In this document: positions 58,763-64,000 of the stretch, one piece after another
Numbering within the stretch: the first letter of the stretch is position 1
How the letters are laid out: every line of letters begins with the position of its first letter
NCBI RefSeq assembly: GCF_001426435.1
Contig: NZ_LMER01000017.1
Coordinates: 62,436-126,435, forward strand
DNA length: 64,000 nucleotides
Reading direction: 5' to 3'
Source of the DNA: Angustibacter sp. Root456
Lineage (GTDB): Bacteria; Actinomycetota; Actinomycetes; Actinomycetales; Angustibacteraceae
The notes under the pieces: generated by a model
The model's database searches: none
Told to the model about the DNA's origin: nothing
The model's input: the letters and a program-made list of their open reading frames with translations, nothing else
Program-made: the position numbers and the translations under genes

Positions 58763-59916
58763 TGCCGTCGATCGCCCGCAGCCACCCGTCACCGCGCCTG
58801 CTTCACCCGGTGGCCTGGTGGTTGTGGGCGATCGGCCTGGCCACGGCCGCGAGCCGCACGACGAACCCCCTGCTGCTGGCGGTCGTCGTGGCCGTCGCTG
58901 GATACGTCGTGTCGGCTCGACGCGAGGTGGGGGCCGCCTCGCCATACGGTGCGTTCCTGCGGCTTGGACTCTTCGTCATCGTGGCACGTGTCGTGCTGTC
59001 GGCACTCCTCGGGGGAGGGGTGCCCGGCACCACTGTGCTCTTCCGGCTGCCGGAGCTGCCGCTGCCGACCGGCTCGACGAACCTGCGGCTCGGCGGCCCC
59101 GTCTCGCTCGAGCAGGTGCTCGCGGCTGCCTACGAGGGCGCGCGGCTGGCCGCCGTGCTGGCCTGCATCGGCGCCGCCAACGCACTGGCCAGCCCGCGGA
59201 GACTGCTGCGCTACGTGCCGGCCACGCTGTACGAGGTCGGCACCGCCGTCGTCGTCGGCCTCACCTACGCACCGCAGATGGTCGAGGACGCCCGCCGCGT
59301 GCGGGCCGCGCGCCGCTTGCGCGGCCACGACGGTCGCAGCCCGCGCGAGCTGATGCGACTCGCCGTTCCGGTGCTCGACGGTGCGCTCGAGCGCGCCCTC
59401 GACCTAGCGGCGTCCATGGAGTCCCGCGGGTACGGGCGCTCGGTGCACCGCGACGCGCGGTCGCGCCGGCTCGCCACCGCGCTGACTCTCGTCGGACTCA
59501 CCGGCGTCGTCGCGGGCACGTACGGCGTCCTGGACGCCGGCTCGGCGCCGCTGCTGGGTCTGCCGCTGCTCGGCGTGGGGGCTGCCGTCGCTGCCGCCGC
59601 CCTGGTCGTCGGCGCTCGGCGCGACCCGCGTTCGCGCTACCGGCCGGACCCTTGGGCCCTGCCCGAGTGGGTGGTAGCGACCAGTGGCTGCGTCGCCGCC
59701 GCCGTGGTCATCGCAGCCGCTCAGCGCCACGAGCCCGGGCTGGTGCCGCAGACGGTGCCCGCCGTCTTCCCCGTGCTGCCGTGGTTGGCGACAGCCGGGG
59801 CCGCCGTCAGTCTCGTGGCGGCCTGGGCGGCACCCCTTCCACCGACCAGGGCGCGGCTGCACCCGGCCCGCAGCGCACCCGATACGGTCGACGAGGACTT
59901 CAGGAGCGCAGCGTGA
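58762..59916 (+). CDS. Energy-coupling factor transporter transmembrane protein EcfT (CbiQ-like)
   Basis: 384 residues; ATG 58762 shares its A with the previous stop (TGATG). About seven hydrophobic helices are present: LATAASRTTNPLLLAVVVAV, AFLRLGLFVIVARVVLSALL, LAAVLACIGAANALASPRRL, and later VVVGLTYAPQMVEDARRVRA. The coupling helices carry RRLRGHDGRSP and the EcfT signature AASMESRGYG (about 214-223), where the Glu-Ser-Arg-Gly contacts the ATPases. It is the membrane scaffold of the transporter. The C-terminus is longer than typical CbiQ by two helices. Confidence 0.9.
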   Translation: MPSIARSHPSPRLLHPVAWWLWAIGLATAASRTTNPLLLAVVVAVAGYVVSARREVGAASPYGAFLRLGLFVIVARVVLSALLGGGVPGTTVLFRLPELPLPTGSTNLRLGGPVSLEQVLAAAYEGARLAAVLACIGAANALASPRRLLRYVPATLYEVGTAVVVGLTYAPQMVEDARRVRAARRLRGHDGRSPRELMRLAVPVLDGALERALDLAASMESRGYGRSVHRDARSRRLATALTLVGLTGVVAGTYGVLDAGSAPLLGLPLLGVGAAVAAAALVVGARRDPRSRYRPDPWALPEWVVATSGCVAAAVVIAAAQRHEPGLVPQTVPAVFPVLPWLATAGAAVSLVAAWAAPLPPTRARLHPARSAPDTVDEDFRSAA

Positions 59917-61523
59917 TCACCTTCGACAGGGTCGGCGTCCGGTTCGCGGACCGCGAGCACCCGGTGCTCGACGACGTCACGCTCGAGGTCGCGGAGGGCG
60001 AGCTCGCGCTGGTGGTCGGCGAGACCGGTAGCGGCAAGACGACGCTGCTGCGCTGCGTCAACGGCCTCGTACCGCACTTCAGTGGCGGCACCCTCGCGGG
60101 CCGAGTGGTCGTCGACGGCCGCGACACCCGCACCCACCGGCCCCGCGACCTCGCCGAGGTGGTGGGCTTCGTCGGCCAGGACCCCACCGCCGCCTTCGTC
60201 ACCGACACGGTCGAGGAGGAGCTCGCCTACGGCATGGAGTCGCTGGGCCTCCCGGGTGACGTCATGCGCAAGCGGGTCGAGGAGACGCTCGACCTGCTCG
60301 GCCTCGCCGACGTGCGCGCGCGGTCCCTCCGCACGCTGTCGGGCGGCCAGGCGCAGCGGGTCGCGATCGGTGGCGTGCTCGCCGCCCACCCGCGGGTGCT
60401 GGTGCTCGACGAGCCCACGTCGGCCCTGGATCCCGTTGCGGCCGAAGAGGTCTTGGCCGCTCTCACCCGTTTGGTGCACGACCTCGGCCTGACGGTGCTG
60501 ATGGCCGAGCACCGGCTCGAGCGGGTCGTGCAGTACGCCGACCGCGTCGTCACGGTCGAGCACGGCACGGTGCGCCAGGACGACCCCCGTCGGGCGATGC
60601 TGACCTCGCCAGTCACTCCCCCTGTCGTCGACCTCGGGTTGCTGGCCGGTTGGGACCCGCTGCCGCTGTCGGTGCGCGAGGCGCGTCGCCACGCCGGCGG
60701 CCTGCGCGAGCGGTTGGCCGGGCGCCCCCCCGCCCAGCTGCGGCCGGTGCCTCATGGCGAGGCTCGACCACTGCTGCAGGTCGAGCGGCTCGTCGTCCAT
60801 CGAGGGCACGCGCCGGTGCTCCGCTCACTCGACCTGACGGTCGCCGGAGGCGAGATCGTCGCGGTGATGGGGCGCAACGGCGTCGGCAAGTCCACCTTGC
60901 TCGCCGCCGCGGCAGGTCAGCTCGGCGTGCGGGCCGGGCGCGTGCGCGCCGACGGGCACGACCCCGCGTCGCTCCGCCCGCGCGAGCTCGTGAAGCACGT
61001 CGGGCTGGTCCCCCAGGATCCCGGCCTGCTGCTCTATGCGGACTCGGTCGGCACTGAGTGCCGCACCGCAGACGACGACCTCCGGCTCGCGCCCGGCACC
61101 GTCCGTGCGGTGCTGCGCGAGCTGGCTCCGGACGTCCACGACGAGACGCACCCGAGGGACCTGTCCGAGGGGCAGCGGCTTGCTCTGGCCATGGCGATCG
61201 TGCTGGCCAAGCAGCCACCGCTGCTGCTGCTCGACGAGCCCACCCGAGGGTTCGACTACGGCGCCAAGGCCCGGCTCGTCAACCTCCTGCTGAGGTTGCG
61301 CGCGCAGGGCCACGGCGTAGTGCTCGCCAGCCACGACGTCGAGCTGGTGGCGGCGGTGGCTGACCGCGTCGCACTGCTGGCCGAGGGCGAGGTCGTCGCC
61401 GACGGGCCGGTGCGCGCGGTCCTGGCCGGCTCCCCCGCCTTCGCACCCCAGGTGGCCAAGGTGCTGCACCCCCAGCCGTGGCTGACGGTGGCGGACGTCG
61501 AAGCCGCCCTGGCGGCGTCATGA
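59913..61523 (+). CDS. Energy-coupling factor ATPase with two ABC domains (CbiO-like)
   Basis: 536 residues from GTG 59913 (GTGA overlap). Domain 1: Walker A GETGSGKTT (about 36-44), signature LSGGQAQR, Walker B VLVLDEPTSALDP, switch EHRLERV. Domain 2 (about 290-536): Walker A GRNGVGKST, signature DLSEGQRLAL, Walker B LLLLDEPTRGFDY, switch SHDVELV. The two EcfA subunits are fused in one chain, as in many actinobacterial ECF systems. It powers uptake with EcfT and the S component. The LSEGQ signature of domain 2 is slightly degenerate. Confidence 0.93.
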   Translation: MITFDRVGVRFADREHPVLDDVTLEVAEGELALVVGETGSGKTTLLRCVNGLVPHFSGGTLAGRVVVDGRDTRTHRPRDLAEVVGFVGQDPTAAFVTDTVEEELAYGMESLGLPGDVMRKRVEETLDLLGLADVRARSLRTLSGGQAQRVAIGGVLAAHPRVLVLDEPTSALDPVAAEEVLAALTRLVHDLGLTVLMAEHRLERVVQYADRVVTVEHGTVRQDDPRRAMLTSPVTPPVVDLGLLAGWDPLPLSVREARRHAGGLRERLAGRPPAQLRPVPHGEARPLLQVERLVVHRGHAPVLRSLDLTVAGGEIVAVMGRNGVGKSTLLAAAAGQLGVRAGRVRADGHDPASLRPRELVKHVGLVPQDPGLLLYADSVGTECRTADDDLRLAPGTVRAVLRELAPDVHDETHPRDLSEGQRLALAMAIVLAKQPPLLLLDEPTRGFDYGAKARLVNLLLRLRAQGHGVVLASHDVELVAAVADRVALLAEGEVVADGPVRAVLAGSPAFAPQVAKVLHPQPWLTVADVEAALAAS

Positions 61524-62383
61524 GCTCTGCGGCAACGCGTTCCGCCACGCCGCTCGTGCGCGTGCGCTGGGTGTCGGCGTTCACCCTCGCGGTCACGCTG
61601 CTCGTCGGGGTCGCAGCGTTCGCCTGGCCGTTTGTCGTGACACCGGACGCCAGCTTGGCCCACGGCGGCGACGCCCCGTGGCTGTTCGTGTTGCTGCTCG
61701 CGCTCATGGGTGCACTCGTGCTCGCCGAGCTGGGCGCGGGTGGCCTCGACGCAAAGACCGTTGCGGTGCTTGGGGTCCTGGCGGCGCTCGGCGGCGCGCT
61801 GCGGGTGGTGTCGGCGGGCACGGCAGGGCTCGAACCCATCTTCTTCCTCCTCGTCGTCGGAGGCCGGGTGCTCGGCCGCGGAGCGGGTTTCGTCCTCGGG
61901 GCGCTGGCCGTGCTGGTCGGTGCGTTCCTCACCGGCGGCGTCGGGCCGTGGGCGCCGTTCCAGATGGTCGCGGCCGGCATGGTGGGGCTGGGCGCCGCCA
62001 GCCTGCCGCGCGCCAGCGGTCGCCGAGAGATCTGGCTGCTGGCCGCCTACGGGCTCCTCGCGGGCATCGCCTACGGCGTCGTCATGAACCTGTGGTTCTG
62101 GCCGTTCGCCACCACCGGCCCGGACGGCGGCGTGTTCGTGCCCGGAGACCCGTTGGGGGCCAACATCTCTCGGTACGCCGCTTTCTACCTTCTGACCAGT
62201 TTGGGTTGGGATTTGCCACGGGGCGTACTCACCGCAGTACTCGTTGTAGTTGCCGGTCGTCCAGTTCTCGGCTCGCTTCGGCGTGGCGCGCGACGCGCCG
62301 CGTTCGCCGCACCAGGATGGTTTTCGCCGGAGGTCCCCACACCGGCGCCTACTGCTCGCCCACCTCGTCGAACGGACCCCTGA
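61520..62383 (+). CDS. ECF transporter S component (substrate-binding membrane subunit)
   Basis: 287 residues from ATG 61520 (ATGA overlap). About six helices: VSAFTLAVTLLVGVAAFAWP, PWLFVLLLALMGALVLAELG, AVLGVLAALGGALRVVSAG, FVLGALAVLVGAFLTGGVG, FQMVAAGMVGLGAASLP and GLLAGIAYGVVMNLWFWP. The Ala-rich A-x-x-x-A helix at ALGGALRV and the acid-free interior fit S subunits that bind ligand in the membrane. Riboswitch control and the following CobU gene suggest a corrinoid, cobalt or corrinoid-precursor substrate. The last 30 or so residues are a Pro/Arg-rich cytosolic tail. Confidence 0.88.
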   Translation: MSSAATRSATPLVRVRWVSAFTLAVTLLVGVAAFAWPFVVTPDASLAHGGDAPWLFVLLLALMGALVLAELGAGGLDAKTVAVLGVLAALGGALRVVSAGTAGLEPIFFLLVVGGRVLGRGAGFVLGALAVLVGAFLTGGVGPWAPFQMVAAGMVGLGAASLPRASGRREIWLLAAYGLLAGIAYGVVMNLWFWPFATTGPDGGVFVPGDPLGANISRYAAFYLLTSLGWDLPRGVLTAVLVVVAGRPVLGSLRRGARRAAFAAPGWFSPEVPTPAPTARPPRRTDP

Positions 62384-64000
62384 TGCGCGTCCGCCTGCTC
62401 GGTACCGGCTCGGCCGACGGCTGGCCGAACGCCTTCTGCGACTGCGCCTCGTGCCTGGCCGCCCACCGGGCCGGCCAGTGGCGCGGGCCGACGTCCGCGC
62501 TGGTCGACGACCGCATCCTGCTCGACTGTGGGCCCGAGACCCCGCGCGCCGCGCTGCGCCACGGCACCGGCCTGCAGCGGGTGACTCACGTCCTCATCAC
62601 CCACAACCACCCGGACCACAGCGCTCCCATGGCGCTGCTCGCGCGCAGCTGGGCGGGCCGCACCGAGCCGCTCACGGTCGTCGGCACCGAGTCGGTCATC
62701 GCCTCGTGGTGCCTGTGGGTCGGGCCTGACGAGCCGATCCGCTGGCGCGTGGTGCTTCCGGGTGACGTGCTGGACGCCGACGGCTACACGGTGCGCGTGC
62801 TCGCCGCGGCGCACGGCGACGAGCAGGCCGTCGTGTACGACGTCGCCGCACCGACCGGAGAGCGCGTGCTCTACGCCACCGACACCGGTCCCCTGCCGGC
62901 GGCCACGATCAGCGCGACGACCGACGCGCAGTACGACCTCGTGCTGCTGGAGGCGACGTTCGGCGACCGCCGGGGCCCGGGGCGCCCGGCCGGCCAGGAC
63001 CACCTCGACCTGTCGACCTTCGCCGACCAGATGGTGCGCCTGCGGGGCGCGCGCGCCCTCACCCGCGGCAGCCGCGTGGCGGCCGTCCACCTGTCGCACC
63101 AGAGCCCGCCCGACCTGCGTCCGCGCCTCGCCGCGTGGGGCGTCCAGGTCGTCGAGGACGGGCACGAGTTCGTGCTCGACCGCGCTGCCCGGGGCCGCCG
63201 GCTCGCTGAGACGCGGCCGACCATCGCGGCCAGCGGGCGGCCCTCGCGGCGCACGCTGGTGCTCGGTGGCGTGCGATCCGGGAAGTCAGCCGTCGCCGAG
63301 CAGCTGCTCGCTGCCGAGCCGCAGGTCACGTACGTCGCCACCGGAACACCTCCCGACGGCGAGGACGCCGAGTGGACCGAGCGGGTCGCGCGCCACCGCG
63401 CCGACCGGCCGGAGCACTGGACGACGGTGGAGACCACGGACCTAGCGGCGGTGCTGCGCTCCGCCACCTCGCCCCTCGTCGTCGACTGCCTCGGCACGTG
63501 GCTGACCCGCGTGCTGGGGGACGTGGGTGCCTGGGACGAGCAGCCGGGCTGGCGCACCCGGCTCGACGACCGGGTCGACGAGCTGCTGGAGGCCTGGCAC
63601 GCGGTGGGTGTGCCGGTGGTGGCCGTGAGCAACGAGGTGGGTGCCGGTGTCGTCCCCGCGACCTGGTCGGGACGCGTGTTCCGCGACGAGCTGGGGCGGC
63701 TCAACACCCGGCTGTCGTCGGCGAGCGAGAGCGTGCTGCTGGTGATCGCCGGCCGTGCCGTCGACCTCGCCACCCTGCCGCTCGCCCTGTCCACGTCGCC
63801 CGCCACGTCGCCCGCCACGTCGCCCGCCACGTCGCCCGCGCCGGCGCAGGAGGCCGCCGGGCCGGCGCCGGCGGCCGCTGCCACGCCTCCTGCGCAGCGC
63901 GTCGCCACCCATCGCGCGCCGGCCGTGCCGCCGCATCTGCAACCGCTCCAGCAGCCGCCGCACCAGCCGACCCAGCAGCCGCCGCACCAGCCGACCCAGC
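62383..64000 (+). CDS. cobU: Metallo-beta-lactamase fold - CobU fusion (partial)
   Basis: 539 codons to the right edge; ATG 62383 shares a base with the previous stop (TGATG). About 1-265 is a PhnP-like metallo-beta-lactamase domain: Cys-rich FCDCASCLAAHRAG, LLDCGPETP, the metal motif THNHPDHSAP and late LSHQSPPDL. About 285-465 is adenosylcobinamide kinase/guanylyltransferase: P-loop LVLGGVRSGKSAVAEQL, VARHRADRPEHW with the likely guanylylated His, VVDCLGTWLTR and VSNEVGAGVVP. After that come TSPA repeats and QQPPHQPT repeats, an open linker. The hydrolase could act as the missing alpha-ribazole phosphatase, but this is inference. A CobT or CobS domain may follow beyond the window. Confidence 0.85.
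   Translation, partial: MRVRLLGTGSADGWPNAFCDCASCLAAHRAGQWRGPTSALVDDRILLDCGPETPRAALRHGTGLQRVTHVLITHNHPDHSAPMALLARSWAGRTEPLTVVGTESVIASWCLWVGPDEPIRWRVVLPGDVLDADGYTVRVLAAAHGDEQAVVYDVAAPTGERVLYATDTGPLPAATISATTDAQYDLVLLEATFGDRRGPGRPAGQDHLDLSTFADQMVRLRGARALTRGSRVAAVHLSHQSPPDLRPRLAAWGVQVVEDGHEFVLDRAARGRRLAETRPTIAASGRPSRRTLVLGGVRSGKSAVAEQLLAAEPQVTYVATGTPPDGEDAEWTERVARHRADRPEHWTTVETTDLAAVLRSATSPLVVDCLGTWLTRVLGDVGAWDEQPGWRTRLDDRVDELLEAWHAVGVPVVAVSNEVGAGVVPATWSGRVFRDELGRLNTRLSSASESVLLVIAGRAVDLATLPLALSTSPATSPATSPATSPAPAQEAAGPAPAAAATPPAQRVATHRAPAVPPHLQPLQQPPHQPTQQPPHQPTQ
63789..63838 (+). repeat. Four 12-bp in-frame repeats after the CobU domain
   Basis: Unit ACGTCGCCCGCC encodes Thr-Ser-Pro-Ala, four times with one final variant. 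It starts the low-complexity linker. Confidence 0.85.
63952..64000 (+). repeat. 24-bp repeats (QQPPHQPT) at the right edge
   Basis: Two perfect 24-bp units encoding Gln-Gln-Pro-Pro-His-Gln-Pro-Thr occur before the window ends, and a third begins. Array length is unknown. Confidence 0.85.

Overview
This is about 64 kb of very GC-rich chromosome with dense coding, frequent GTG starts, 4-base stop/start overlaps and short intergenic gaps. Gene content points to an actinomycete (Actinomycetota): an actinobacterial cytochrome bcc-aa3 supercomplex (diheme QcrC, long-tailed QcrA and QcrB, CtaF), PimB-like and GT-C glycosyltransferases, DUF3043, DUF5304-like and SCO2322-type proteins, and DUF222/HNH genes. 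No plasmid or phage module is visible. The genus cannot be fixed from the window.

Layout. 1-2.5 kb: SARP/BTAD regulator, cut by the left edge, with a flavin oxidoreductase upstream. 4-18 kb: envelope and lipid block with plsC, an ester hydrolase, a TIGR00300 enzyme, a long leftward operon (SRPBCC, zinc-ribbon tail-anchored protein, SRPBCC, ArsA-like ATPase, DUF5304-like protein, two ROK kinases, EEP hydrolase), then fadD15-like ligase, a membrane glycosyltransferase and pimB. 18-26.5 kb: OsmC, two metalloproteases, NYN protein, DEDD/GIY-YIG nuclease, RAM-domain protein, trpD. 26.7-36.4 kb: ctaE-qcrCAB on the + strand and ctaC-ctaD-ctaF on the - strand, separated by a nucleotidyltransferase and an L,D-transpeptidase. 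36.6-43 kb: desulfurase-like protein, TusA, Aat, adenosine kinase, ErpA, glycerate kinase, NadA. From memory, much of 4-42 kb follows the order of Mycobacterium tuberculosis Rv2182c-Rv2205c.

43-56 kb is less conserved: membrane proteins, M20 peptidase, CDF transporter, methyltransferase, a frameshifted DUF222/HNH nuclease with two DnaA-box matches upstream, aldo/keto reductase and PepN. 56-64 kb is a tetrapyrrole/corrinoid region: leftward siroheme synthase, a triple 11-bp repeat, then a rightward cobalamin riboswitch leading an uptake and salvage operon (secreted SCO2322-type protein, EcfT, double EcfA, S component, metallo-beta-lactamase-CobU fusion) whose genes overlap or touch.

The most general regulatory signal is a -10-like hexamer (consensus close to TAG-G/C-G/C-T) ending 6-8 bp before the start codon of at least 17 genes on both strands. 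This implies widespread leaderless mRNAs and was used to choose several starts. Other points to recheck are a desulfurase lacking its PLP lysine, an 8-bp duplication breaking the HNH gene, a perfect 16-bp inverted repeat inside pepN, six 13-bp repeats upstream of erpA, and a tail-anchored protein encoded beside an ArsA/Get3-like ATPase.
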